Shown: positions 13,501-28,500 of the stretch, one piece after another
Numbering within the stretch: the first letter of the stretch is position 1
How the letters are laid out: each line of letters opens with the position of its first letter
DNA from: Brasenia schreberi
Lineage: Eukaryota; Streptophyta; Magnoliopsida; Nymphaeales; Cabombaceae
Assembly: GCA_036023115.1 (NCBI GenBank)
Contig: JAYKKT010000090.1
Coordinates: forward strand, 35,297,001 to 35,361,000
Direction: 5' to 3'
Length of the DNA: 64,000 nt
Program-made: the position numbers and the translations under genes
The notes under the pieces: model-generated
What the model was told of the DNA's origin: nothing
Seen by the model: only the letters and a program-made list of their open reading frames with translations
Database searches by the model: none

Positions 13501-16500
13501 GGCATATAGTGAAGCAATTGCGGATCGAAGGAAAGATCGTCTTCTTGGGTCATGGCAGGCTGCACGGTTTCCCTTGGAGCATTCTTGTGCAATCTATTGT
13601 ATACTTGCAGACTTATAGTTCATGCTTATTCTGATTTTCTGGTTCCAACTCTTCTTGTTGTGATTTATCTCCACTTTCTTCTTCTATTTCAGGATTAATA
13701 GGTGTGACACATATATCTTGGTCTCGTGTGGGTAGTTTCTCCCCCTTGCTCTCATAGTAAGTAGAATCTTCAAAATAGGTTACATCCATCGATACATGTA
13801 CTCTTCTCTACGAGGATCATAACACACCTTTTATGTAGAAGAATATCTGAGAAAGATACACTTAATAGCTTTTAAATCCAACTTATCTCTATGTTTACAA
13901 TGGTAATGAACATAACAAATACACCCAAATATTCTGAGAGAGATATTAAAGAGTTTCCTATTGGGTATCAGCACCTATAATAGGACTCTTCCTTATAGTA
14001 CGAAAGATGGAGTTTTGTTTATAAGATAAATAGCCATCAAAATAGTGTCGCCCCAATATATTTTAGGGGCATTACTTTTGATTAGTAAGACTCTGGTTAT
14101 CTCTAAAATGTTACAGTTTTTTCTCTCTGCCATTGCCATTCCATTATGCTGGGTGTATAAGCACATGTAATTTGATGTATTATGCCATGATTTCTGAGAT
14201 AAATTTTCAAAACAGTTCTATTGAATTCTTCACCATTATTTAATCTAATACACTTGTTAGAGCACTAAAATTTAGTTGTCACAAATTTGTAAAACATGGG
14301 AAATATAACCAAAACTTCATTTTTATTTTTCATCGAGTAAGCCTTGTAAACCTTATATAATCATCCACAAAAGTAACAAACTATTTGTAAACAGACATAG
14401 CAACTACGGTACTCCAACCCTACACATATAAGTGAACAAGCTCAAATGGGTTATTCTTCTAGACTCAGTGTTGGGAAAGCTAGCTCTATGATGCTTGGCT
14501 TTCTCACAAGTATCACACTCAAGAGATAAACGACCTATATTTAAACTCAAATCTGGAACTACATTTTTTGGTTTTGAAAAAGGAAGATGACCCTTTGATG
14601 CCATAATCTGATTTCCTTGACACTTGCATTCAGAATCCCTTTATTCGCGATTACTCGTGACTGTACTTAATCCAAAACAAATAATCTACCCTTTTCTCTA
14701 GCATGCCTAAGGATCCTGTCCTCCGATCCTGAAATACACAACCATTTGCATTGAAAGTTAGGGGACAATCTAACTCCTTAGTAATAGCATGGACAAATAA
14801 AAGGTTGGTAAGAAATTTAGGGACATGTAATAATGAAGAGAGATTGCCAATTGATGTTCCCACTTTCTCTTTTTCTTGAATATGAATGTGGGAATCATAT
14901 GCAAGTTTTACACTACTACCAACTTTAATACATTCATCAGAATTAAAAACATTTTTATTATCAGCCATATGATGGGTAGCTCCTGAATCAATAATCCAAG
15001 AAGTAGAAAAAGACAAACCAGTAAAGTTCATGGCTTTAAAGCCAAATGCATGAACTAAGGAAGCTTGTAGGTTTGAGGTAGGTTCTTGTCTCTCTCTAGA
15101 TTTTCTCAAGTCATCTAGTCGCTTTAATATTTGTGAAAGGATATTGTTTTTTGCATCCATTGTATATGATGAGCTGACGTGATAGGCTTTATTCTTTAGG
15201 TATGCTTGTTTCTAATAAGATCCCAACACTACTCCTTAGTATGTCTCGACTTTCTAGTTTCCACAGTGAGAGCACTTCAGTTTGTCTTCTCATCAGGATG
15301 TGAGGGTCCACGCCCATGTCCACAACCACTAGTGGTGACACCCCCTCTTCCATGACTACTTTCTTGTTGCCCATGACTCATAAAAGTTGATTTTTCTCAT
15401 GTCTATACTTCTTTCTCTAAGTTTTCCATGTCTTCTTCTTGTATGAGTAGAGAATACACTACATCCAAAGATGGTAGAATCTCACTACTAAGGATGTTTG
15501 CCTTTACATTTTCAAAGTCACTTGATATTCCCCATAGTAATCGAACACTTTCTTCTCTTCTAGCTTTGGATTTTTGTTCTTAACACAATGGGAACATTCT
15601 CCTTGATTATAATATTATAGTTCATCCCATAGGCTTCTAAGTTCTCCATAATACTCACTAGTAGTTCGACTTCTTTGTTGACACTTTGTGATTTTCGCTT
15701 GTATTTTATATTTCTTAGCAACAATAATATTTTGAGAATAAGCATCTATAACTGTTGTCCAAATTTCAGATGCAGTATTAAACAGTGTTATCCGTATTGC
15801 ACCGTATCGTACGATACGGTGCGATACGTATCGTATCGTAAAATGAACCACGATACGATACACTACCCCATATCGTAAAACGTCAAATATCGCACCGTAT
15901 CATGCGATACGGAGCGTATCGCCCGTATCGTATGATACAGGCGATATGCCCCCAAAAAAATCAAATTTTTTTTTAGGGTTTCTAGCCTCTCTTCACTTCT
16001 CTTTTAAGGCATCCTTCGATATGCTTATTTGAGATTGCAAAATGTGTATGTAACATGTAAATTTTGTTAGAGAGAAGCTTAACTAACCAAATTGCCAAAT
16101 ACATGATATGCCCGTATATGAAAAAATATTCATCATATAATGCATGTACCAACCAAATTTATGTATCAAATATGAATAATCGTCTATTTGTTGACAATAT
16201 CCAAACCAGTGTTATCCGTATCGTACCGTATCGTACGATATAGTGTGATACGTATCGTATCGTGCAACCACGATACGATAACAGCTTATCGCTTGAAGAA
16301 AGTCAGTTTGATCCAATAAGTTTGGATAATTTTGATATATTAGAAGATTGAGTTATGGAAGACACTGAAGAAAATGCCCTCCTAACTGAAGAAGACATTA
16401 CCTAGATTAATTTGGAAGGAGAGCAATAACATCAATGAGATGAAGAATTTGATTTCGAAGAAGGTGTCGCTGATGATGATGATGAAGATCTGCAACAAGG

Positions 16501-19500
16501 AGAAGATGAAGATTATTTAATTTTAGTTGATGATCCTTATTACAATTTGTAAAATGTAACATTGTAACTGTAAACTGTGTCTGTATTTTATTTTTTGGAT
16601 TCAAAATATGTAAATTTGGATGCAATTATTCAATGTTGAATGCTCAATCTCTACTAAACTTACATTATATGAATTTAAAGCAATTACCAGATTTTTCCTG
16701 AATTTTTCCTGAAATTTTTTTATTTTTTTCAGATTTTTAATTAATTTTTGCATATTTTAATATTAAAGTATGATACGATACGCCCGTATCGTGGAGCCTA
16801 GCGATACACGATATGTTACGCGTCAAACAACACTGGTATTAAAGGTACTTCTAATACTCGATACCATAGAATTAATCAACCAAGAAACCACGATTGCATT
16901 CTCCTTCCTCTATTTTAGATATTTCGGATATGAGGGATGGGGTTGGGGTTGGGGAATTTGTCCCATGATAACTTCTCATTTTTCCCTTGCTATTAGGGAA
17001 AATTCAAGAGCCCTAGATCAAGTTTTATAATTCTTTTCATCAAATTTTATTGTGGTAATATGCACAACATCTATCTTGTCGTTGATTTTGTTCTCATCCA
17101 AAACTTGAATTGAATCATGAAAATATTCACCTTTTTCGGCCATTTTCCTGCCTTGGGAATTACACCGACTATCTCTAGATGAGTGACCACTCTTTAGCCT
17201 CCTTCGATTTTGTGTTTTGCGTTAATCTAGAAAGGTTATGTACTGATCTTCAGGTTTATGTCTAGCACTTCAACATGTGAATGTTTCTTTCACCCTTTTT
17301 CTCAACAAAAAAATCTTTTAGGGTTTAGATTAAGCTATAGAATAATCAGCATAAACAAACGAATGGATGTGAATCAAGCATGAAGAATTGGGAATTAGGG
17401 TTTCAACCTCTCTTTGGCAGTTGGCCGCACCTCTCTCCCTCTTTCTTTCTTATTAATCTGGTCAACTGACCATTAGGTTTTATAATACAGAAAATAATGA
17501 AAAAGACTAATTTGCCCCTAATAAGTGGCTCCTAATTTAAAATACCTTTAAAAACAAAATCAAAGAAAACAGGGCTAACTCAATACATAGCCCATAAAGA
17601 CTAATACAAACTCAATTCTAACAGTAACAACTCATAGAGCTCATGCATTGAGAAGGTCTTCAAGCAAGGATCTATAAACATAAACATACTGCTGAGAAAC
17701 TAGCTTGACATGGATGGCCTTTTGCCATAAGCACTGATAGGCTAATCATTAATCCAACTACAGTTGCAAAGCATCTAACAGAGTACCTGGTGCAGCAGAA
17801 AGATTGCGTGAACCAGTTCCACATATCTCAATCAGTTCACAAAGAATATCATCGCAGCCACCTATACAACCTGAATCAAAATCACAACTTAACAGAAAAG
17901 TTCCACTATGGAAACATGCACATTGGCTTACCAGAGCTGCATGCTACAAGAAACAATTCAGACATGCTGAGTTACTGCAAGTGATACAGCCTCCATATAT
18001 CATAGATATTGGTTATTCTAGTGGACCACAAACCGAAAATTGCTGTTAGAATAAATAGAGAATCTGTATGGTGACTGGTGAGATCACTGGAAGGCCAGAA
18101 AAATCACTGCGCTTTATGAACTGTTGAAGGAAAGAGAAAAACGCTCCTGTCAGATTAATGCATCATCAGGAAGCCAAGATGAGCTCTTACTACTGTTGTG
18201 TCCAGACAATATGCTAATCCTGGGCGGGTGACAGATGAAAGAAGATATAAACCCGTGGCATGACATGAAATCTGTCATAACTAAGGACATCTTGGAAAAG
18301 CACATAGTACTTCCCATACAAGTGACACTAAGAAGACATCCCTTTTGACACAAGAATGTGACAACACTTAGCATTAAATACTTTAGGATTAAGATGTTGA
18401 GAAAAAACAATATATAATATTCAAGCATTTGAAAGAGTTCAGATATCAAAAGCAAGTAGGAGCTGAGTAATTGTTGGGTGCCTTAACTAGCACAGCAAAA
18501 GGACTAAGTAGCTAATTTTCTGAGTTTGACCTTATGAAACTCAAACTCGAGATATGGTGGTTTCTTTAATACCAAATGTTAAATCAATAGATCAATGCTT
18601 ACGGCTCAAAAGGTCCTTAAACCACAAAGTGTATAGTTCACATGTATGAGAGCAAAAGAACGAAAGCAAAACACCATAAGCCCATGCTTTGATCAGGTAA
18701 TCTGAAACTCATGTGGTTACCATGCTCTAATTGATGCAGAACATCCTCTCACTAGAACCATGTCTCAATTCTCTTGGCTTAAAACCATGTGCAACTGCTG
18801 TTTTGACACATGATTTATCCGTTTGATGCCCAGAAAGCTAAAGTAGGCATTCAATTGACTTCAACCACTGGGAAGAATAAGCAGCCCAAAGATATCATCT
18901 TTGTGTCTCGCTCACAAGGTGTTCTATTAGATTGAAGAGATATACCTTACAATCTTTATGGATGTGCATGTTTGCATATGTAAATTTGTGCACAATTCAA
19001 TTTTCATGCTTTATGACCTAAAATCTACCAAGATGCAAGAAAATTCATCGTGCAACCAGCTGCCATTTGTTGGGATGAGACGTGAACATCATAATGGATA
19101 TCAATAATCAATTAATTATTAAGTGTCAAACACAAGCAATATATGCAAAAGAAATACTTATTATAAATGTTCTCCATGGATGATAAAATTCTTGTGCGCT
19201 TGATATATGATCATATACACACCCAGATGATCTACACTGAATGTAGGAGGTATCTCCATTCGCCGAAACTTGAATTGTATCTTAAATACAGGCCCTGGAA
19301 AATGAAAATGGAGAATAAGGGGAATTTAGGAAAAGGATATTTATTGTTTAACTGAACACATAAATATGCATGTAGACCTTATTCTGTGAGACAAATATGA
19401 AAGAATGATATGCATGCATTGATGCACCTGGGACGCAAGTAGTGCAGATATTTTCACTAACAGATGCTTCTGAAATAGCTCCTGGAAGCCAAACAGCATT

Positions 19501-22500
19501 CCTGCACTAGGGAAATTCAATAACAATCATAACAGAAAATGAGCCACACTATTGAGAAAACATAAGTTTAGAAGAGCACTTCTAAATGCAAATGAAGACA
19601 GTAGATCCTCCTCAAGATAAAAAAATATGTACTGCTGGAGAAGTAGAAAATAAGTGAATCATTGCAACCAAATCACTAAAATGCTCTCATTCTTCCTGAG
19701 GATTTCTTCCACTATTAGATCTTCATAATGGAATAAAAGAACAAAAGAACTGCATTCCCCTCTCTTTTTCCTAAATGTTGGAACAAGTCGATGACATTCC
19801 TATTTGAGAGCTGCAGACTGAAGAGCATGTCATTTCTCATACAACCAGAATTAGTGCACTTGTGATAACAATAGAACCAAACTGAATGTTGAAAGCTCTG
19901 GACGAGTTATACTACAAGGTAAACAAAGAGGATCACAAGCATCATTCTTTTATAAGAGATCTTAGTGAAGAATCAAGAATGCGTTGATGAATTAGAGCTT
20001 CAAACAGGTAAAGAGAACTTAGAACTCTTGGAAGATGAGTTAAGTAAGGATCAAGTAGAAGCTTTGGAGGGGAGGCTTATAAGTCACCTCCAGAACCTTC
20101 CATACAACAAAGGCATATTATTGTTCCATTTGATGAGCATCATGTTAGGAGAAAAACTGTTGTCTATAGCCTAGTTGTTGATGATCCAGTCACTGCTAGA
20201 AGATCAAATAGAGTCCAAGCCACCATCTAGATTTGTCTGGTATGATACTTTTGCTACTCAACATAGAGCACTCCTAGCAACCATATCTTCACACAAAGAA
20301 CCTAAGAGTTTTTTACAAGCCAGGAACTCCAAAGAACTGGTCAGTTAAGATGCACGAACTTAAAGCCCATGAAAAAGCCAAGACCCAGAAATAGTGCCTA
20401 AACCTAAGGGACAAGAAGATTATAGATTGCAAATGGGTATACAAAATTAAGACCAAGAGACCTTGGATAGAAATAAAGCTAGACTTGTAGCCAAAGGATT
20501 TACCTAAGAGTATGAGGAAACATTTGCTCCTACTGCTAGAATGATGTTGTTTGTGCCGTTATTGCTATTTGTGCATTCAAAAATTGGGATATTTTTCAAA
20601 TGGGTGTCAATAATGACTTCTTGAATGGGTGATTGAAAACCTCCTCTAAGTCTTAGTGTTCCAAACAAGAACTATCTCAAATTGAGAAAGACATTAAACG
20701 AGGAGGTTTGAAAGATTCACTAAATTTATGAGTGATCATGGTTTTGGGTTACGCTATAATGAAATTGCTTTGTATATGAGAAAAACTCATGCAGGAATAG
20801 TTTTATGTTGATGACATAATCATCACAATAAGTGACTATGATGGTATTACACGGACTAAGGACCAACTTATTCAAACATTTGAGATGAAAGATATGAGAC
20901 ATCTCAAACACTTCTTGGGTATTGAGGTTGTTTTCTCACACAAGGGGTATTTTCTTTCTCAAATCAAATCTGCTATGGATGTTGTGCACAGATCTGATCA
21001 CAAGCAAGTGAAGACCCTAGAGGTTGTAAATTAGAAAATGAAACTTATTGGAAAGCTCCAGTCAAACACTACTCTATATAGGCAAATTTTTGGTGCACTT
21101 ATGTATCTAACTATCGCCCACGATATAGCCCATGTTGTCCACACTTAAAGTGAATTCCAGCATGCACCCACCATGGTTCACATGAGTGTGGTTACGAGGT
21201 GAGGATAGTCAAATACATCAAGCATACTTAAGAAAGGGAGTACTTTTGTCCTCGCCATCCTCATTAGTTTGAATTGCCTATATTGATGCTGATTGGGGTG
21301 GCGACATAAATGACAAGCTCTCGACTACAGGATATTGCATCTTTATAGGAGACTCCCATGTCATGGAGATGCAAGAAGCACAAAACATGTCGCTCTCTAA
21401 AGCCAAACACAGAGCCAAGACGACGACCATGATGGAGCTTACTTAGATGAGACTTCTGCAAGAGTTGGATGTAGAGATCCTTAAGACACCACTATTGATA
21501 CACAATAATAAGCATTATTTATCTAGCAAATAACAACAGCTTTTATGAAAGGATGAAACACATTGACAAGGACTATGAGTATGTGAGGGAGGAGTATTTG
21601 CAGAAACACTTGGATCTTTAGTACGTATTTTCGGAATACCAACTTGTTGATGCATTTATCAAAGCACTTGCAGCTCCAGATTTAAATTTATTCTCTGCAA
21701 TCCTTCAATGTACTCTCCGTAAGTTTGAGGGGGAGTGTTAAAATATGATGTGTTGTGTCAATATTAGTTTGTGTCCTTGTGATGACTAATGCGTGACTCT
21801 TTTCTTCTTGTAAATTTTATGTAGGTCACTAATTATGTAATTCTTATTTTTTCCTTTTTCTTTTTTTAATCAGATCAAGCTGGCGAGCAGAGGCCCAAGA
21901 GCTAGGTAATCTAGCAGTTGGGGCCTCTTGCTCCCTTGTATGAATTCCCAGTTCAGTTTCCATGATTTACATTTAAGGTGGTTTTGCCTTGTAAGAGCAC
22001 AAAGTGTCAACTGCCGATTATGAAGAATATTAAAATCTCCAAGTCACTAGTGTTAGTGACTGATTTAAGGGATATTGTGGAGCATCTGGTTTCAGCATGT
22101 TCCATACAAAACTGAATCATAGGTATGAAAAACATTCACAAATAATAGGGACCCCAAAACACGAGAGACAGTACTAACTGGCTAACCAAATCCATGAAAA
22201 CAAACTTACAAGTGGGAAGCGTAAACATCCAACCATGTAATTGCCATCCTGCAGATGAGACAGTTTGTAACACATGGGATTAACTATTGAATATCATGGT
22301 CAAGTCATAAAAAATGTACACATGCCATCAATTGCATCAGAGTAATTGAAGCCAAAAGTAAAGTGTCAATCAAGATCAACAAAGAAACATCATAGGACAT
22401 GCAAAAGTTAAGGAACAGACTAGGACTGGTTATACATATGTAGGACCAGCTGTCCATCTGTAGCCATGGCCAATCCCAAACACATGCTATTAAACACTCA

Positions 22501-25500
22501 CAGTGATGTCATGGCAAGGACAAATCCAGTCTCTTACTATTAAGCAAGTTTAGGTCATGAATAAAATGATTTGTTATCCTACAACTCTAACTAAAAGCAT
22601 AATTTCTTCATTTTCAAGATTTATAAATTTTTCAATCATAGTCCTGGAGTTAACTATGTGTGGCACCAATAGAGGATAAAATGAGAGAATATTGTTTAAG
22701 GTGGTTTGGACATATAGAAAGAAGATCAAAAGAAAAACCTTTAAGAAGGTATGAAAAACTAGATTTTGAAAGTATTAAAAGAGGTAGAGGACGACCACAA
22801 AAGTGTTGGAAAGAAACGAATAAAGAATGATCTAGCTTATTGTGAGTTAACTGCTACCATGGCACATGATAGGGCTATGTGGAAACAAAGAATCCATGTA
22901 GCTGACCCTGTCTTGTATGGAAAAAGGCTTTGTTGTTGTTGTTGTATAGTCCACGAGTTATAAACATCTTCACATCTAGTTCTAAGTTGTGCTATCAGGT
23001 GCATCTGAAGATTGATATGCCAATTCAACACACATGAATACACATAAATTAATATATATATATATGTATATATATATATATGTATATGTATATATATATG
23101 TATATATATATATATATATATGTATATATGTGTGTGTGTGTGCTTGTGTGTTAGAGTTTATTGAGTCAACATCCTTCAAAATACAGATTTGAATGAGTGA
23201 AGAGACTCTCTTCACCCAAACTCTTTCTCTCGGCCTGCACTTCACCCTCCTGGCGGCTGCCAATTCCTTTCACGCTTTCTAACCCTACCTAAGACACTTA
23301 CTTATATTGTCTTATAACTTGAATGACTAATTTAACCTTAATTGGCTATACTAAACAATTGGATATTCAGGGATCCAGTACCGAACCCGATATTACTCTT
23401 CAACACTCCCCCTCAAGTTGAGTGAAAAATACTTGTTACACCCAACTTGCTCAAGTTAACCCCAAGATTGTTGGTGTTGACTGCTTTGGTGAGGAAGTCT
23501 GCTCTCTGATTTTATGATTTCACATATATCAGCTTGAATTCTTGACTTGTTATTTTTTCTCTTATGAAGTGACAATCAATCTCTACGTGTTTAGCCCGCC
23601 TCATGAAAATTTGGATTAGAGGCAATAATGTGCAAAGTCGCTTGATTATCACAAATAAGATTCTTAGACCACATATTTACAAAACTTTAACCTCGAGAAA
23701 GAAGTTGTTTCCACCATATCGGTTTGCATGTTGTAAGAGCCTTGGCCTCGATACTCGCTTCTACACTAGATCTAGCAACAACACCGAAGGCTTTTGCTCT
23801 TCCACGTAATACGAGATTTCCTCTCTAACAAGAACAAACACACCACGAGGTTGATCGCCTATCCCACTTGGGCAACTAGCCCGATCCGCATCCTGTGTAA
23901 GTAATAATATTAGTATGACTTCTATTCTCATAGAGCTAACCGCCGTTCCTCGAGAACCTTTAATATATCTCAAGATTCGAATTACCATCGAGTCCCAAAT
24001 GACGCTATTATAAAGGGAGAGTTAAGGAATTGACTCACAACACTAATAGCAAAAGAAATGTCTCGCAGCCTGGTCATAGTAAGATAATTCAATTTCCCTA
24101 CTAGTCTTTGATACCTTTTTGGATCCTGAATAGGGCTCTCACACGATCTAGCACATAAGTTTAACATTAGTATCCATAGGAGTATCACACTTCTTGCAAT
24201 CAGTCATGTTTGTTCCTTTCAAAAGGTCCATCGTGTATTTCCTTTGAGTTAGGAATACCCCTTTATTCTAGCATCTCAATTCTCAAAAAATATTATAATA
24301 TACCCAAGTCCTTTAAGTCGAATAACTTATATAATTGACTCTTAAGTTTTGTGATTTCTTCAAGGTCATCCCCTGTGATAATGATATCATCCAGATATAC
24401 AATGAGAATACCCAATCATTTTCCTCTTTTAATAAATAAGGTATGATCATTCAAACTCCTATAGTATCCTAGACTACTCATACATTCACTAAATTTCTCG
24501 AACCAAGCTCTAGGAGATTGCTTGAAACCGTAGACAACCTTATTTAATTTGCATACCTTATGTTCCTTGGTATAGATTCATGAGGTAATTCTATATAAAC
24601 TTCCTCATTAAGATTGTTTAGCAAAAACACATTTTTAACATCTAACTGTCAAAGATCCCATCTCTTGTGAGCTGTAAAGCTCAGAACAACCCTGATAGAT
24701 GTAAGTTTGGCCACATGAGCAAATGTTTCATTATAATCAATTCCATATGATTGACTGTATCCCTTAGCAATAAGTCTAGCTTTGTATCTCTTGAGATTCC
24801 CATCTACCTTGTATTTGATTGTATATACCCACTTGCACCCCGCCGCTTTCCGACCATGAGGAAGATCAACGATGGTCCACATATTGTTCTTGATTAGAGT
24901 ATCTACTTTAGTCTGCATTGCCTCTTTCCACTTGGGACTTTTAATAGCTTCCTCAACACTTGTAGGAACTGAATGAATCTCAGCATTCATAATAAAGTTT
25001 TGATCATCTCTAGAAGCGCACCTTCGTTGAGGCGTCCATAAACATCTCTTTGACCTATGAATTCTGACATTTACATAAAATAGTAAGGTTATAGTTCAGG
25101 CCATTTAAAGACCTTCGCTGAACTTCGGTTGCCCGCTTACTATAGGCGTCGTCTATAACCGCCCTCTTGAATTGTAGAAGTGGGAGTTTTTTTACCTTTT
25201 TGAAAGGCAATAGGTAGCTCTGAATCTGGTTATATGGAGGGCTAAGGATTTGAATTTGAAGATAGATCTTTGGTCTTGGTCGCTTCAATTTGATCTTTGT
25301 GAATTGTTACATTTCTCATTCCTCATTTGTACACCAAGATTTCTTTTGGAGCAATTTCCATCTAGAGCTTATTGGAACGACATTCATAGGTTTATCCCCG
25401 GACTTATCCTCAGAAGGAACAAGCTCCCCCTTCGAAGAATAGTAGGGAGTAAACTTAAAGAAGGTTACATCCAAGGAAACATATGTTTTCCTATGAATTG

Positions 25501-28500
25501 GATCGTAACATTTATATCCTTTCTATGAATTGGAGTATCCAAGGAATATACATTTGATGGCCCTGGGTCAGGTTTATCCCTATGTGCAACCAAAGATACG
25601 AGGGGTAACATGAAATGGTTTTGTCTCTTGAGTAAGAACCTTTCAAGGACTTTCACCACTGAGTACAAAACTTGGCATTCTGTTTATCAAAGTAGACTAA
25701 AGTTAAGATAGTTTCACTACAATATGATTTAGATGCATTACACCCAATCAAAAGTGTACAAGCTATCTTCAGGATATGTCTGTTTTTCCTTTTAGTATTA
25801 TCATTTTGTTGAGGAGTATTGGGACATATAGTTTGATGAATAATGTCATATGAACGTAAATAACCCTGTAATTTACTAGCAATATACTCTCCCCCATTAT
25901 AAGAGCGAAGAATTTTCACAAAGGAGTTAAATTGATTTATGATACTTATGGACAATTGAAAAAATAGTTGAAACTTCATCCTTATATCTCATTAAGTAAA
26001 CTATTGAAAGTTGAGTACAATCATCTATTACTTTTGACTACTAGTAGAGTTAACTAGACTTGGACCCCGAATATGTGAATGAATCAATTCAAAAGGCTTA
26101 AACTTTCTAGACTTACTACTAGAATACTGAACCCTTTAATGTTTTGCCTTTTGACCAACATCACGTTCTAGGGGTACGAAGAAAACTAGGGATTAAATGA
26201 TTGATTTTTGACACTAGTAAATGTCCTAAATGTTCATGTTGTTGAAGAATACGAATATCTATTTTTTAGTGTTAGTTTTGTAATTTTTGATATTTAGGTA
26301 TTCTTGTAATTGCCCGTAGTACTAAGGGCATTTTGGTCATTTAATGTTTAACAACCCATTGGATGAACTTCTTATATTAGGGTTAAGAGACTAAGATTAA
26401 GAGAGAGAGAGAGGGGCAGCCTCCATTGGAGGGACTGCCTCCTCCTCTGATCTCTACATTTAGTCTTCACTAATTTTATCGTGTTTATGATATTCGATAT
26501 TCCGTTGCGCTACCCAGGTTTTTCAACATGGTATCAGAGCCTTTAATCGATGGGAGCAACCACTGCGACTAAGTTTTGTTGGAAATGAATCATGACTCGA
26601 GTTGTACTGGAGTTTAGAACTTGGATTTGATGAAGATTGAGCAATCGAGAGATGTCCACTGGCTAGAACTATCTGCGTATTATCTCCATTGATCTCAAGG
26701 AGGAAGGAAGTGCTATGGACGTGTGGGTGATGGAGCAGCCGATGCAAAGGTTGTTGCTATGCATACCGAATAATATGGAGAAGCTGTTGAACGCACCCTG
26801 AGGGCGGCAACTACCATCAAGACTCTCAAGAGTTTGACAGAGGGTACTCCGGTGATAGAATTGAATCAGACAAAAACTTTTGAAGAAGCTCATCACCTCT
26901 TCATGGGGATGCCACAAAGGAACATCACCTCTTGGAATGGCGTGATCGTTGGTTATGTGCTCTGGGTGACTGGGGGATGCTCTCAAGGCGTTCGATGATA
27001 TGCCTGAAAGGAATGTTGTTTTGTGGACGGTCATGATGAGAGTCTACGTTCAAGAAGGCATGATCAAGGAGGCAAAGAGGCTATTTTGTGTAAGTCCCGA
27101 GAGGAATATCATTTCCTAGACAGTGTTAATGGGGAGACTAATTCAGGATGGACGTATCGATGATGCTCTCAAACTGTTTGGTCAAATGCTGAGAAAGATG
27201 TTGCTCGGACCAACCTTCTGTGTGGGTATTACCGATGAGGAAAAGTCAGGGAAGCTCGAGAACTGTTTGATGAAATCCCGAAGCGCAATGTGGCGGCATG
27301 GACGAGCATGATCTCTGCGCCCTGAGTATCCACCGATTATCGAGTTCGTGGACAAGTTGAGTGGGATGTTTAGAGAGGCAGGGTACTGTCCAGATGGACG
27401 TTTTGTCCTGCATGATGTAGATGATGAATAGAAAGAGTATAGCTTGGGCTATCACAATGAAAAACTGGTTGTGGCTTTTGGGATCTTGAGAGTAACCTAA
27501 TGCATATTGATCATAATTTTCCAGTCACTTTTACCATCCGACTGCCACCCAGAAACATTAACTTTGCAGGACAATTGTTTGTTAACATGCCCAATAGAAT
27601 ATGAACGTTGGTGAGTGTGGGCAGACGAGATTGCACCTCAAGTGTTAGATAAAATGTCTGAAAAGAATATTGTCTTGGAATGCGATGATTTATGGCTTTG
27701 TGAAAAAAGGTAGACTTGCAAAGGCTCAAAAAGTGTGATAAAATGCCCAAAAGAGATGTTTACCTACACATAAGTGTTTGATGAAATGCCTAAGAGGAAT
27801 GTTAAATCTGCATGTCATGTGTTTGATTGACAACAACAACAACTAAGCCTTTTCCCATACTAGACGGGGTCGGCTACATGGATTCTTTGTTTCCACATAT
27901 CCCTATCGTGTGCCATGTTAGCAGTTAACTCACAATAAGCTAGATCAATCTTTATTGTTTCTTTCCAACACTTTTGTGGTCGTCCTCTAGCTCTTTTAAT
28001 ACTTTCCAAATTTAGTTTTTCACACCTTCTTACAGGTTCTTCTTTTGATCTTCTTTCTATATGTTCAAACCATCTTAAACGATATTCTCTCATTTTTCCC
28101 TCTATTGGTGTCACTCCTAATTTGTTTCTAATAACCTCATTATGTATATGGTCTTTTCTTGTATGACCACTCATCCATCTCAACATCTTTATTTCTGTCA
28201 CGGACATCTTTTATACATGTATGATTAACTACCCAACACTTAGAACCATAAAACATGGCAGGCCTAATTGTTGCTCTATAATATTTACCTTTTAACTTTA
28301 ATGGTATCTTTTTATCACAAAGAATACATATTGTTCCTCTTCATTTTAACCAACCAGCATTAATTTTATGCATAACATCTCCATCAATTCTTCTATCACT
28401 CTGAAAAATTGACCTTAGGTATTTAAAACTTTCCTTTTAGGATGCAATGTGTGCCAATTTTAATTTCTATGTCCTCTGAGGTAACCAAATGATCAAACTT

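Larger units (their letters stand above)
3548..17623 (-). mobile_element. Copia LTR retrotransposon A, with nested insertions
   Basis: The element is bounded by homologous LTRs (3548-3826 and 17336-17623) and flanked by the 5-bp target duplication GTAAC (3543-3547 and 17624-17628). A polypurine tract read on the minus strand, TTGAGGGGGAG, lies just inside the left LTR. No clear initiator-Met primer site was found inside the right LTR. Its frames, gag to RNase H reading from high to low coordinates, are broken by stops and by insertions B, C and a hAT derivative. It sits in TOP3A intron 8, in the same sense as the gene. Confidence 0.92.

Noticed and set aside
23053..23148. Tyr/Ile-rich peptide encoded by the AT microsatellite
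   Set aside because: Translation of a dinucleotide repeat. The same applies to 62116-62197.
26861..27500. Functional host PPR gene in TOP3A intron 4
   Set aside because: Stops, frameshifts and a missing central region, plus its position inside LTR element G, make it a pseudogene.
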